Assembly: GCA_019116285.1 (NCBI GenBank)
Contig: DXBX01000011.1
Location: forward strand, 1 to 35,860
DNA length: 35,860 nt
Reading direction: 5' to 3'
From: Candidatus Bacteroides merdigallinarum
Lineage (GTDB): Bacteria > Bacteroidota > Bacteroidia > Bacteroidales > Bacteroidaceae
Position 1 is the first letter of the stretch; each line of letters starts with the position of its first letter. The notes beneath the pieces are model-generated. The model was given only the letters and a program-made list of their open reading frames with translations, ran no database searches and was not told where the DNA came from. The translations under genes and the position numbers were made by a program. Of this stretch, positions 1 through 8,177 are shown one piece after another.

Positions 1-876
1 ATGGGTACGCTGAAGGAACAGCGTGGCGGATGGGTGAGCGTGGCGGGCGTGAAGCCTTTCCACAACGGCGACGGTGTGTGCTACCTCGACGAACAGGGGC
101 GCTTGCAGGGCTTCCGCATCAACCGCGTAGAGGGCAACAAGCTTTTTCCGGCAGGCAACGTGGCGCGCATACGGCCGCGTACGCCGCTCTTCCGCAACCT
201 GGATCAGGAATTTGAACGGGCCCTGGCACGCAAGTCGGCCGAGCGGAAGATAGGGGTGCGCCTCAGGCTGGAGGAGAATGCCTTTGGCTTCTCGCTGACG
301 GCAGACGACGAGGACGACAACCGCGTGACGCTGGCTTTCGTCTATGCCAAGGAGCGGGCACGCACGCCGCAGGTAGAGAACCTGCGTACGCAGCTGGCCA
401 AGCTGGGCGGTACGCCTTATGAACTGACGGAACCGGCCGAAATCGCCCTGACGGAAGAGTGGTTTGTACCCTCGTCAGTCGTGGCCGACTGGCGCAGGCA
501 GGTGGTGGAACGGCTGACGGCTGCACGCCGCATCAATTACCGTCGCGAACTGGCCGTCTGGAGGCCGACGCATCATGCCTATCTTGCTACGACGCTGACC
601 TATCTGGGTAACGTGATGAACGACGAGGCACGACGCTTCTACCTGGATCATGGAGTGAAAGCTGTGGCGCCCGCCTACGAAAAGCAACCTGCGGACGGGG
701 TGGTGCTGATGTTCTGCCGTCACTGTCTGCGCTACAGCATGGGCTGGTGTCCTGTTCATCAGAAAGGACGTTCGCCCTATCGGGAACCGTACTACCTGGC
801 AAGCTCGGACGGACGCCGCTTCCGGCTGGAGTTCGATTGCAAGAACTGTCAGATGAAGGTGTTGGCTAATGAATAA
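1..876 (+). CDS. U32 family peptidase, C-terminal part (5' end outside window)
   Basis: This is the C-terminal 291 residues of a peptidase U32 protein carrying the DUF3656-type extension usual in Bacteroidetes. Seen: the stretch LFRNLDQEFERALARKSAER near residues 62-81 is typical of that extension. A Cys cluster (C239, C242, C250) and a final Cys pair (C280, C283, in FDCKNCQM) match the conserved tail of the family. Full-length members are about 600 residues, so the ATG at base 1 is almost certainly an internal Met and the gene begins upstream. Known of the family: once called collagenase-like, U32 proteins are now often tied to hydroxylation of tRNA or rRNA, and some bind Fe-S clusters. The exact substrate of this member cannot be read from the sequence. 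The stop is followed closely by the next gene on the same strand. Confidence 0.8.
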   Translation: MGTLKEQRGGWVSVAGVKPFHNGDGVCYLDEQGRLQGFRINRVEGNKLFPAGNVARIRPRTPLFRNLDQEFERALARKSAERKIGVRLRLEENAFGFSLTADDEDDNRVTLAFVYAKERARTPQVENLRTQLAKLGGTPYELTEPAEIALTEEWFVPSSVVADWRRQVVERLTAARRINYRRELAVWRPTHHAYLATTLTYLGNVMNDEARRFYLDHGVKAVAPAYEKQPADGVVLMFCRHCLRYSMGWCPVHQKGRSPYREPYYLASSDGRRFRLEFDCKNCQMKVLANE

Positions 877-971
877 ATGGTGAGTGGAGCATGGAGAAGG
901 AAGAATTAAAGATAGATGGCCTTGGAAGAAAGCGCGGGACGGTTCATGCCCCTTGGCGCATCGGATTCTTC

Positions 972-1925
972 ATGCCTCATTTTTTATTCTTCATTTTATT
1001 CTTGTTTTCTTCCTGTCATTACTCCCGCCCCAATCTGGAAGACGAAAGCCTGTCGCAGCAGATGCGCGACTCGCTGACCTACCTGTACGAACGACACTAC
1101 ACGTGGGACACCAATCTGGAGGTGAAGACCGACTCCGTCCAGCTGGAGCTTCTGCCCGTGAAAGGGGCTTACTACCAGCTGCATAGGGGCGACCGCGTAG
1201 TAGTAGCCGAGTTTGCTGTCCATCCGGCCGACTCGATAGACTCGGTCTGGGTGAAGCTGGCCCACTCGCAGGAGGTACAGGGATGGCTGCGCGAAGTCGA
1301 CCTGAAGCGCGCCTTCGTGCCTACGGACAGTATTTCGCAGGCCATCTACGTGTTCAGCGACACGCATGCTTCGTACTTCATCGTGGTTTTTGCCATCTTT
1401 GTGGCCGTCTGGCTGGTGCGTGTATTCCGACGCAAGCAGTTGCAGCTGGTTTACTTCAACGACATCGACAGCCTTTACCCCCTGGCGCTGTGCTTGCTGA
1501 TGGCTTTCTGTGCGACGGTCTACGAGTCGATACAGGTCTTTGCACCCGACACGTGGGAACACTACTATTACAATCCCACGCTTTCGCCTTTCAAGGTGCC
1601 CTTCGTGCTTTCGATGTTTCTGGTGGGGCTATGGCTGTTTCTGGTTGTACTGCTGGCCGTGCTCGACGACCTTTTCCGCCAGCTTTCGCCCGCGGCAGCG
1701 GTGTTCTACCTGCTGGGACTGGCTTCGTCGTGTATCTTCTGTTATTTCTTCTTTATCCTGACTACGCACATCTACGTGGGCTATGTCTTTCTGGCGGCTT
1801 TTATCTGGATCTTCATCGGAAGACTGAAGCATTCGCTTCATTCGCCCCGCTACCGTTGCGGCCGTTGCGGCGGCAAGCTGATGCACAAGGGTGTGTGTCC
1901 GCATTGTGGAGCTGTGAACGAGTGA
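972..1925 (+). CDS. Predicted membrane lipoprotein with SH3-like region and C-terminal zinc ribbon
   Basis: Function unknown. The frame is open from an ATG at 891. The start at 972 is preferred because it gives a compact lipoprotein signal (FFILFLFSSC, Cys at residue 15); the 27 extra residues from 891 are hydrophilic and partly repeat-like. Seen in order: the signal; an external region of about 115 residues with an SH3-like stretch ending in QEVQGWLREVDL; five likely membrane helices between about residues 135 and 290; and a C-terminal four-Cys zinc ribbon (CGRCGGKLMHKGVCPHCG). The helices place the ribbon at the last membrane exit, probably in the cytoplasm. The gene directly follows the U32 peptidase gene and may be co-transcribed with it. 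The signal core is encoded by ATTCTTCATT-like words that recur as intergenic repeats elsewhere in this window. An alternative reading is a plain multi-pass membrane protein with no lipid anchor. Confidence 0.72.
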   Translation: MPHFLFFILFLFSSCHYSRPNLEDESLSQQMRDSLTYLYERHYTWDTNLEVKTDSVQLELLPVKGAYYQLHRGDRVVVAEFAVHPADSIDSVWVKLAHSQEVQGWLREVDLKRAFVPTDSISQAIYVFSDTHASYFIVVFAIFVAVWLVRVFRRKQLQLVYFNDIDSLYPLALCLLMAFCATVYESIQVFAPDTWEHYYYNPTLSPFKVPFVLSMFLVGLWLFLVVLLAVLDDLFRQLSPAAAVFYLLGLASSCIFCYFFFILTTHIYVGYVFLAAFIWIFIGRLKHSLHSPRYRCGRCGGKLMHKGVCPHCGAVNE

Positions 1926-1928
1926 AAC

Positions 1929-1966
1929 TGTCCGCCCGAAATCGGACACCTGTCCGAAAATGAACA
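1929..1966. promoter_or_regulatory. Candidate activator binding sites upstream of the adaptor gene
   Basis: Seen: a dyad TGTCCG-N8-CGGACA (1929-1948), followed two bases later by TGTCCGAAAATGAACA (1951-1966), itself a near-palindrome TGTYC-N6-GRACA. The exact reverse complement of this 16-mer occurs at 9502-9517, at almost the same distance from a similar promoter. Inference: upstream activating sites for an NtrC-type regulator. Confidence 0.55.
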
Positions 1967-2010
1967 CCTCTGAATAATGACTTATCTTTGAAAATCAGTG
2001 AATTGTGGTT

Positions 2011-2027
2011 TTGGCATAATAGTTGTG
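2011..2027 (+). promoter_or_regulatory. Sigma-54-like promoter of the adaptor gene
   Basis: Seen: TTGGCATAATAGTTGTG, with GG at 2013-2014 and GT at 2025-2026 separated by 10 bases, which fits the -24/-12 spacing of RpoN promoters (the consensus -12 is GC). Predicted transcription start is about 2037, with the adaptor ATG at 2069. The block AATCAGTGA...GTG.TTTTGGCA is conserved with the promoter at 9561. An alternative primary-sigma element TATCTTTG lies at 1983-1990, but it has no TTG at the right distance and is not conserved in the second copy. Confidence 0.55.
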
Positions 2028-2068
2028 GGCTGTGTATGGATTGAAACAGCTAATTCAAAATTATTGCC

Positions 2069-3319
2069 ATGGATAGAGAAATTCCCAAAGAAGAGCGCCG
2101 TAGAGAGCGCAACAAGAAACTGATTCGTTATGGTGTAGCAGGAGTCGCAGGCGTGGTGGTGCTCAGTGTGCTCATTTCGCTGATGCGGACAGGCGTGAAA
2201 GAGAAAGATCTGGTGTTTTCTACCGTAGACCAGGGGACCATCGAGGTCAGTGTCAGTGCCTCGGGCAAGGTGGTGCCTGCCTTCGAAGAAATTATCAATT
2301 CGCCCATCAATACGCGCATCCTCGAGGTGTACAAAAAGGGGGGTGACAGTGTGGACGTAGGCACGCCCATCCTGAAACTGGACTTGCAGAGCGCCGAAAC
2401 CGAGTACAAGAAGCAGCTCGACGAGGAGCAGATGAAGCGCTACCAGCTGGAGCAGCTGGAGGTGAACAACAGCACTTACCTGAGCGACCTGGAGATGCAG
2501 GTGAAGGTGTCTGAGATGAAGCTGAACCGCATGGAGGTGGAGCTGCGCAATGAACGTTATCTGGACAGCTTGGGATCGGGAACGACCGACCGTGTGCATC
2601 AGGCGGAACTGAACTTCAAGACGGGCAAACTGGAGCTGGAGCAGTTGCGCCAGCAGCTGGCCAACGAGCGTAAGGTGAAAGCCGCCGACCTGAAGGTGAA
2701 GCAGCTGGAGTATGAGATTTTCCGCAAGAGCCTGGCCGAAACCAAACGTACGTTGGACGATGCGCAGGTACGCTCGCCCCGCAAGGCCATCCTTACTTAT
2801 ATCAACAATCAGATTGGCGCGCAGGTAGGCGAGGGTACGCAGATTGCCGTCATCTCCGACCTGAGCCACTTCAAGGTGGAGGGCGAGATAGCCGATACCT
2901 ACGGCGATCGCGTGGCAGCCGGCGGGCGCGCCATCGTGAAGATAGGCAGCGAGAAGCTGGAAGGGCAGGTGAGCAGCGTCACTCCGCTTTCGAAGAACGG
3001 TGTCATCTCCTTCACCGTCCAGCTGGAGGACGACAGCAACCGCCGCCTGCGTTCGGGCCTGAAGACCGATGTCTATGTGATGAACGCCGTGAAGGAAGAC
3101 GTGATGCGTGTGGCCAACGCTTCGTACTATGTGGGCCGTGGCGAGTACGACCTCTTTGTGCGCGACGGCGAGGGCCAGCTCGTGAAGCGCAAGGTGCAGC
3201 TGGGCGACTCCAACTTCGAATATGTCGAAGTAGTTTCTGGCCTCAAGCCGGGCGACCAGGTGGTGGTGAGCGACATGAGCCAGTATAAGAACAAGAACAA
3301 GCTGAAACTGAAGGAATAA
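2069..3319 (+). CDS. HlyD/MacA-like periplasmic adaptor (membrane fusion protein)
   Basis: This 416-residue protein would link inner-membrane ABC permeases to an outer-membrane channel. Seen in order: a charged N-terminal tail, one membrane anchor at about residues 20-41, and a first biotinyl/lipoyl-like half near residues 60-110 (GTIEVSVSASGKVVPAFEE...GDSVDVGTPILKLD). Then comes a long alpha-helical hairpin of heptad-rich sequence at about 111-238, the second lipoyl half and a beta-barrel region (QVRSPRKAILTYI...GTQIAVISDLSHFKVEGEI), and a C-terminal membrane-proximal domain ending in a Lys-rich tail. Length and order match RND/ABC adaptor families. It is the first gene after a sigma-54-like promoter and stands at the head of ten permease genes, so it probably serves all or several of them. 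The ATPase lies about 6.3 kb downstream. No outer-membrane partner is encoded here. Confidence 0.88.
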   Translation: MDREIPKEERRRERNKKLIRYGVAGVAGVVVLSVLISLMRTGVKEKDLVFSTVDQGTIEVSVSASGKVVPAFEEIINSPINTRILEVYKKGGDSVDVGTPILKLDLQSAETEYKKQLDEEQMKRYQLEQLEVNNSTYLSDLEMQVKVSEMKLNRMEVELRNERYLDSLGSGTTDRVHQAELNFKTGKLELEQLRQQLANERKVKAADLKVKQLEYEIFRKSLAETKRTLDDAQVRSPRKAILTYINNQIGAQVGEGTQIAVISDLSHFKVEGEIADTYGDRVAAGGRAIVKIGSEKLEGQVSSVTPLSKNGVISFTVQLEDDSNRRLRSGLKTDVYVMNAVKEDVMRVANASYYVGRGEYDLFVRDGEGQLVKRKVQLGDSNFEYVEVVSGLKPGDQVVVSDMSQYKNKNKLKLKE

Positions 3320-3327
3320 TAAACGGG

Positions 3328-3528
3328 CACCACAGAGGACACTGAGTTTCACAGAGGAAATATGTGCATGATGCACCACGGATTACACAGATTATCACAG
3401 ATTCGTGCAACGTATTTGTATAGTCTGTATAATTTGAAGTGAACCAAGGAATCACAGATAATCCACAATCTGTGTCAATCTGTGTAATCCGTGGTGAACT
3501 CAATAAAAACTCTGCGCCCTCTGTGGTG
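3328..3528. repeat. Two nested long inverted repeats between adaptor and first permease
   Basis: Outer arms: 3328-3350 and 3506-3528 (ends CACCACAGAGG / CCTCTGTGGTG). Inner arms: 3374-3403 and 3467-3496, about 30 bases each with only about two mismatches (ends CACCACGGATTACACAG / CTGTGTAATCCGTGGTG). The words CACAGATT and ATCTGTGT recur inside. The transcript could fold into one hairpin of about 200 bases. The 228-base gap holds no gene. Confidence 0.85.
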
Positions 3529-3547
3529 AAACAAACAAGAAATAGCT

Positions 3548-4852
3548 ATGCTGAAGAATTATTTCAAACAAGCCTGGACCCTGATGCGGCAGAACCGCCT
3601 CTTTACAGGCATCTATGTGGTGGGCACGGGCCTGTCCATTGCGCTGGTGATGACGCTGTTCATCATCTTCTACGTCAAGTTCGGCCCCGTCTATCCCGAG
3701 TATAACCGCGACCGCACGCTGGTGGTGAAGCCCGTGAAGCGCTATCCCAAGGGCAAGCCCGAGAACTGGAACATCAACGGCGGCGTGGCCTACTATGTGG
3801 TGGACCAGATGCTGCCGGGGCTGCCCCATGTGGAGCAGGTGGCGGGCAGTGTGATTGATTTCTGGACGGACTATCGGGTGTCTGCCACGGACGTGAAGCC
3901 CTTCAAGGCCGTTCCCCGCTTTGCCAACGGTGCCTTCTGGGAGGTTTTCTCCTTCCGCTTCACCGACGGCCGGCCTTTCACGCAGGAAGATGTGGAGGCC
4001 CGGGCGCGAGTGGCCGTCATCGGTGAGTCGCTGGCCCGGCGCCTGTTTGCCACGGCCGAGGGTGTGGAGGGCCGCCACTTTTCCTTCAACGGGCGCGACT
4101 ACCGCGTGTGCGGCGTGGTGCAGGACGTATCCAATGCCACGCCCGAGACGGCGGGCGACCTGTGGGTTCCGTTGTTCAATGCGCAGTATATTTCCAAGGA
4201 ACTGGACAGGCATGGCTTGCTGGGCAATGTGTATGCCTACCTGCTGGTGGACGATGCGGAGAACTTGGAGGCGGTGCGCGGCGAGGTGCAGGATGTGTTC
4301 CGGCGCTTCTCCCTGCAGGACAAGGACTATGAGTACGACCTGATGGGGCAGCCCGATCCTTACTGGCTCAGCACGTTTCGCCAGGAGGTGGATAAAACAC
4401 CCGATACCATGGAACTGGCCAAGGACTTCCTCTACATCCTGCTGGCCCTGCTTTTCATCCCCGCCCTGAACCTGAGCGGCATGATTTCCTCGCGCATGGA
4501 CAGCCGCGTGGCCGAACTGGGCATCCGCAAGGCCTACGGGGCCACGCGCCGCCGCCTGCTGGAGCAGGTGCTCTGCGAGAATCTGCTGCTCACCCTGCTG
4601 GGCGGCCTGGCGGGACTGCTGTTCTCCTACGTGATTGTGCTGACGGCCAGCGACTGGATACTGACGCTGTTCGACAAGAACATTTATGACACTTCGCTTG
4701 CCACGTCGTTCACGCCGGAGATGCTGTTCAACCCCGCCGTGTTCGGCAGCGCGCTGGGCGTATGCGTCGTGCTCAATGTGGTGTCGGCCCTCGTGCCCGC
4801 GCTGTGGGCGATGCGCCACCCCATTATGGAATCCCTGAATACAAAAAGATAA
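3548..4852 (+). CDS. FtsX/MacB-type ABC permease, type A, pair 1
   Basis: This 434-residue permease has the MacB periplasmic core layout: a short cytoplasmic start (MLKNYFKQAWTLMRQNRLF), TM1 at about residues 18-42, and a large periplasmic domain of about 250 residues. That domain includes VAVIGESLARRLFA, typical of MacB_PCD domains. TM2 lies at about 294-314, TM3 at 344-368 and TM4 at 398-425. The cytoplasmic loop motif ELGIRKAYGATRRR (323 onward) is the usual ATPase-coupling region of FtsX-type permeases. It carries no ATP-binding domain, so it needs a separate ATPase, most simply the one encoded at 9624. The type B partner starts six bases after its stop, which suggests coupled translation and a heterodimer. 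It is closest in sequence to the type A protein of pair 2. The transported substrate cannot be told. Confidence 0.88.
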   Translation: MLKNYFKQAWTLMRQNRLFTGIYVVGTGLSIALVMTLFIIFYVKFGPVYPEYNRDRTLVVKPVKRYPKGKPENWNINGGVAYYVVDQMLPGLPHVEQVAGSVIDFWTDYRVSATDVKPFKAVPRFANGAFWEVFSFRFTDGRPFTQEDVEARARVAVIGESLARRLFATAEGVEGRHFSFNGRDYRVCGVVQDVSNATPETAGDLWVPLFNAQYISKELDRHGLLGNVYAYLLVDDAENLEAVRGEVQDVFRRFSLQDKDYEYDLMGQPDPYWLSTFRQEVDKTPDTMELAKDFLYILLALLFIPALNLSGMISSRMDSRVAELGIRKAYGATRRRLLEQVLCENLLLTLLGGLAGLLFSYVIVLTASDWILTLFDKNIYDTSLATSFTPEMLFNPAVFGSALGVCVVLNVVSALVPALWAMRHPIMESLNTKR

Positions 4853-4858
4853 CCCGCC

Positions 4859-6169
4859 ATGCTTCAAACCATCTTACACCAACTGTGGAACCAGCGCCGT
4901 CAGAACGTCTGGATATTCCTGGAACTGCTGGTCGTCAGTTTCTTCCTGTGGACTGTTATCGACCCTATCTATGTATTGACCGCCAACCGTGCCATCGACC
5001 GAGGGTATAACCCCGAAAGGCTTTACGTGGTGAACATCGGCATGTACGACGAGACCAACGGCCACTTCGACCCCGACATGGCTTCCGACTCGATGAACCT
5101 GGTGGCCTACACGCGCCTGGCCCGCATCGTGCGCGAGCAGCCCGAAGTGGACAGCTGGGCCATTGCCGGCAATCAAAGTTTCCCCAACAGCAGTTCGTGG
5201 ATCGGTACGCAGGTCTTTGCCGACACCGCCTCCCTGCACCGGGAGGAGGGCTATGTGCATGCCCAGGTCTACCGCTTTGTAGCCCTCGATGGCAGCAACC
5301 TGCTCCGCACCTACGGCATGAAGGATGCCCGCACGGGCGGTGACATCCGGCTGCCTGAACAGGTGGAGGACAAGGCATTTATCTCCGAACGGCTGGCCCT
5401 ACTACTCTTCGGCACGTCTGATGCCGTGGGGAAGAAGGTGTACCAGAGCGATGAGCCGTTGGAGGTGGCGGGCGTGTTCCGTGACTTCAAGCACCGCGAC
5501 TACGAGCAGCCTTATCCACTCATTGTCACCATGTACAGCGAAATGTATGGAAGCCAGTATATGCCGTGGTGGTACAATTTTGTCATCCGTCTGAAGCCGG
5601 GTGTGGACGTGTCGGCCTTCAAGCAGCGTTTCCAGCAGGAAGTGGCGCCGCAGCTTTCCGTAGGCAACTTCTACTTCGACAGCCTGAAGGAGTTTTCGGA
5701 GCTGAGCGAGGCCTATGCCATGAAGAGCGGTGTCACCAACAAGCTCCGCCTGCAATATGCCCTGACGGGTTTCGCCCTGCTCTGCATCTTCCTGGGCATG
5801 GTGGGTACCTTCTGGATACGCAGCAATGCCCGTCGCGGCGAGATTGGGGTGATGCGCAGCATGGGCGCTTCGCAGGGGTGCATCGTGCGGCAGTTCCTCA
5901 TCGAAGCCTGGCTGTTGCTGACGGTGGCCTTCGTGCTGGTCATTCCCTTCCTGCTCTATCATGCCCATGTCAACGGCCTGTACACGGTAGAGATGAATGA
6001 CAAGTTCGTGCCCAATCCCGCCTACGGGCAAAACCGTTTCGGCTTCCACTTCACCGTGGTACTGGCACTCAGTTACGTTGTTCTGATGCTGATAGCGCTG
6101 GTCGGAACGTATGTCCCTGTGCGCCGTGCGGCCCGTACGCTGCCGGTAGAGGCGTTGAGGGATGAATAA
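4859..6169 (+). CDS. FtsX/MacB-type ABC permease, type B, pair 1
   Basis: This 436-residue permease is of the second type in this locus. Type B proteins start with a basic amphipathic stretch plus an E-rich TM1 (here QLWNQRRQNVWIFLELLVVSFF, TM1 about residues 17-41). They have a periplasmic domain that opens with a GY(N/D)-type segment, and they end in ...EAL(R/H/Y)DE. TM2 is at about 303-324 (LLCIFLGMVGTFWIR), followed by the coupling loop RRGEIGVMRSMGAS (E328), TM3 at about 345-365 and TM4 at about 397-420. No ATPase domain is present. The gene starts six bases after its type A partner, so the two are probably made together and pair in the membrane. Below it, a 535-base gap with a tandem repeat precedes the second pair, so transcription may be partly interrupted there. 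Confidence 0.87.
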   Translation: MLQTILHQLWNQRRQNVWIFLELLVVSFFLWTVIDPIYVLTANRAIDRGYNPERLYVVNIGMYDETNGHFDPDMASDSMNLVAYTRLARIVREQPEVDSWAIAGNQSFPNSSSWIGTQVFADTASLHREEGYVHAQVYRFVALDGSNLLRTYGMKDARTGGDIRLPEQVEDKAFISERLALLLFGTSDAVGKKVYQSDEPLEVAGVFRDFKHRDYEQPYPLIVTMYSEMYGSQYMPWWYNFVIRLKPGVDVSAFKQRFQQEVAPQLSVGNFYFDSLKEFSELSEAYAMKSGVTNKLRLQYALTGFALLCIFLGMVGTFWIRSNARRGEIGVMRSMGASQGCIVRQFLIEAWLLLTVAFVLVIPFLLYHAHVNGLYTVEMNDKFVPNPAYGQNRFGFHFTVVLALSYVVLMLIALVGTYVPVRRAARTLPVEALRDE

Positions 6170-6205
6170 AGCCTCAGCCCCGAAGCAAGGGGAAGCGGCA
6201 GGCCG

Positions 6206-6533
6206 AAACTCGGGAGTTTTGTCCCTTCCGAGACGTTGGACGGGCTGAAACTCGGGAGTTTCTGCCCGTCAACCGTGGTAAACAGGGCAAAACTCGGGAA
6301 AGTCGCCCGAAAACCGCGGTAAAAGGCATGAAACTCGGGAGTTTCTGCCCGTCAACCGTAGTAAACGGGGCAAAACTCGGGAAAGTCGCCCGAAAACCGT
6401 GGTAAATGGCACGAAACTCGGGAGTTTCTGCCCGTCAACCGTGGTAAACGGGGCAAAACTCGGGAAAGTCGCCCGAAAACCGCGGTAAACGGCTCGAAAC
6501 TCGGGAGTTTCTGCCCGACAACCGCGGTGGATG
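6206..6533. repeat. Minisatellite with an 83-bp period made of ~21-bp dyad units
   Basis: Copies begin at 6247, 6330, 6413 and (partial) 6496, exactly 83 bp apart, with a degraded copy from 6206. Each copy holds four subunits of 20-21 bases: AAACTCGGGAGTTTCTGCCCG, a unit centred on CCGTGG, AAAACTCGGGAAAGTCGCCCG, and a unit centred on ACCGCGGT. The CGGG/CCCG arms are kept while the loops differ. The minus strand is open in all three frames here only because the unit lacks stops; this is not taken as coding. The rest of the 6170-6704 gap (6534-6704) shows no gene. It has a C-rich/G-rich stretch just before the next start (TCCCCCATCC / GGGAGAGGGG). Confidence 0.9.
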
Positions 6534-6704
6534 CGGAGGCTGGACCGAATGGATGATGGATTTTGAGGGGCGTCGGCTGGCGACACTTCGTCTGACAGCC
6601 CCGCACGATAAAGGATATATTATAGAATGTAACAAATAAAATGACCGCCCTATCCTTCCCCCATCCTTTTGGGAGAGGGGCCGGGGATGAGGCTTTTGAT
6701 GATT

Positions 6705-8024
6705 ATGCTAAAGACCTATTTCAAACAAGCCCTTGCGTTGTTCAGGCAGAACTGCCTGTTCAGTACGCTCTACATTGCCGGCACGGGGCTGGCTATCGCC
6801 ATGACGGTAGTGATGGCGCTGGTTTACTACGTGAAGCTGGCACCTGTATACCCCGAGGAGAACCGGGCGAACATCTTGTACCTGACCAGCGCCAGTTTCC
6901 ATTCGGATGAGAAGAAATCGACGCTGCAGGCCGGCTTGTCCTATCAGGCTCTTCAGGACTGGGTGTATCCGCTGAAGAACGTGGTGGCGGTGTCGGCCCA
7001 GCTGGGAAACGACATGGAGGAGGGCGGCTATATCCAGCCCGCCGACCGCAGCGGTGATTTCCGTCCGGCGGTGAAGCTGGTGGACCCTGCCTTCTTCCGC
7101 ATCTATCCGCTCCGTTTTCTGGAGGGGCATCCGTTTACCGAAGCCGACTTGGAGAGCGGCATCCGCGAGGCCGTCATCTCCGACGACCTGGCCCGCCGCC
7201 TGTTCGGCACCGTCGAGGGAGTCGTGGGGCGTTCGTTCTCGCTGGACTATGTGAACTGTCGGGTCTGCGGCGTGGTGCGCGGTGCCAGTTACCTCACCTC
7301 GCAGTCGTATGCGCAGGTCTACCTGCCCTATTCGACCGCTCCGAACTACAGAAAAGCGCTTGCCGCCTACTTCCCCTATTGCGGCGGCTTTTCCGTCACG
7401 TTCCTGGTGAAGGACGGGGCGCAGGCCGATGCCCTGAGGGCGGAAATTGCGGACGTGACGAGGCGGCTGAACCTGCAAAACAAGGAGCAGTGGCAGATGG
7501 AGCTATGGAAGCAGCCCACTTCGCACTGGTTGAGCGTCTTCCAGAGCTATCCGTCGGACGCCAGCTTCAACCCCTGGAAGACGGTGGCCTATCTGGTTGT
7601 TGTGGTGCTGGTGCTCCTGCTCGTGCCCGCGCTCAACCTGAGCGGCCTCATTGCCAGCCGCATGGAGAGCCGTTTGGCCGAGATGGGCGTGCGCAAGTCG
7701 TTCGGTGCGGGCAGGAGGGTGCTGCTCTCGCAGGTGATGTGGGAGAACTTCTTCCTGACGCTGGCGGGCGGTTTGCTGGGCCTGATACTGGCCTGGACCA
7801 CCGTTTACCTGAGCCGCGAATGGATCTTCACGCTGCTCAACGACTGGATGGTGGAGGCTCCGCAGGATGCCAACGTCTACGTGTCGGGCGAGATGCTTTT
7901 CGCGCCTGCCGTCTTTGTTATCGCCTTCCTGCTCTGTCTGGCGCTGAACCTGCTGTCGGCCCTTCTGCCGGCGTGGATGTCGCTCCGCAAACCGATTGTT
8001 TATTCGCTGTATGAAAAAAGATAA
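6705..8024 (+). CDS. FtsX/MacB-type ABC permease, type A, pair 2
   Basis: This 439-residue protein closely resembles the type A permease of pair 1, sharing YFKQA...RQN.LF, GTGL.IA and YVK..PVYPE at the N terminus. TM1 is at about residues 18-43, the periplasmic domain includes AVISDDLARRLFG, and TM2 is at about 295-317. The coupling loop is EMGVRKSFGAGRR (E326), with TM3 at about 346-370 and TM4 at about 402-427. The frame stays open upstream to ATGs at 6669 and 6687. The start at 6705 is chosen because it aligns with the other type A proteins (ML/IK.YF.QA); the upstream codons come from a G-rich repeat-like stretch. Unlike most pairs, its partner gene is 153 bases away across an inverted repeat, so translational coupling is less likely. 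It has no ATPase domain of its own. Confidence 0.87.
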   Translation: MLKTYFKQALALFRQNCLFSTLYIAGTGLAIAMTVVMALVYYVKLAPVYPEENRANILYLTSASFHSDEKKSTLQAGLSYQALQDWVYPLKNVVAVSAQLGNDMEEGGYIQPADRSGDFRPAVKLVDPAFFRIYPLRFLEGHPFTEADLESGIREAVISDDLARRLFGTVEGVVGRSFSLDYVNCRVCGVVRGASYLTSQSYAQVYLPYSTAPNYRKALAAYFPYCGGFSVTFLVKDGAQADALRAEIADVTRRLNLQNKEQWQMELWKQPTSHWLSVFQSYPSDASFNPWKTVAYLVVVVLVLLLVPALNLSGLIASRMESRLAEMGVRKSFGAGRRVLLSQVMWENFFLTLAGGLLGLILAWTTVYLSREWIFTLLNDWMVEAPQDANVYVSGEMLFAPAVFVIAFLLCLALNLLSALLPAWMSLRKPIVYSLYEKR

Positions 8025-8030
8025 TTATTT

Positions 8031-8175
8031 AATGAAGAATGAAGAATTAAGAATGAAGAATTGCCATGCGGATGCTGACATTGACATTCCTCATTCGTAT
8101 AAATTCTTCATTCCTCATTTCTATAAATTCCTCATTCGTATAAATTCTTCATTTTTCATTCTTCATTCTTCATTT
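8031..8175. repeat. Long inverted repeat of GAATGAAGAATT-type words
   Basis: Left arm 8031-8062 and right arm 8142-8175 are near reverse complements made of GAATGAAGAATT and ATTCTTCATT words. Between them, a direct repeat of about 24 bases with CCTCATTCGTATAAATTC occurs twice (from 8089 and from about 8130). The repeat runs right up to the ATG of the next permease. The same word family recurs at 10929-11025 and 32383-32488. Confidence 0.85.
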
Positions 8176-8177
8176 TT

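Noticed and set aside
1982..3379. Long minus-strand open frame opposite the adaptor gene
   Set aside because: The + strand encodes a clear HlyD-like protein. The opposite frame is open because of GC-rich codons, has low-complexity His/Leu/Gln-rich text and no recognisable domain.
3500..4867. Long minus-strand open frame opposite the pair 1 type A permease
   Set aside because: Same reason: a shadow of a well-supported permease gene. Similar shadows occur opposite most permeases (for example 11008-12201 and 12350-13573).
6206..6533. CRISPR array
   Set aside because: The units are contiguous with no variable spacers, and no cas genes are near. The 22-bp arrays were rejected for the same reason.
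6269..6635. Three minus-strand open frames with repeated peptides such as PRFSGDFPEFCPVY
   Set aside because: They arise from the 83-bp tandem repeat, which lacks stops. The period is not a multiple of three, so the same peptide appears in all three frames. No start or promoter context supports them.
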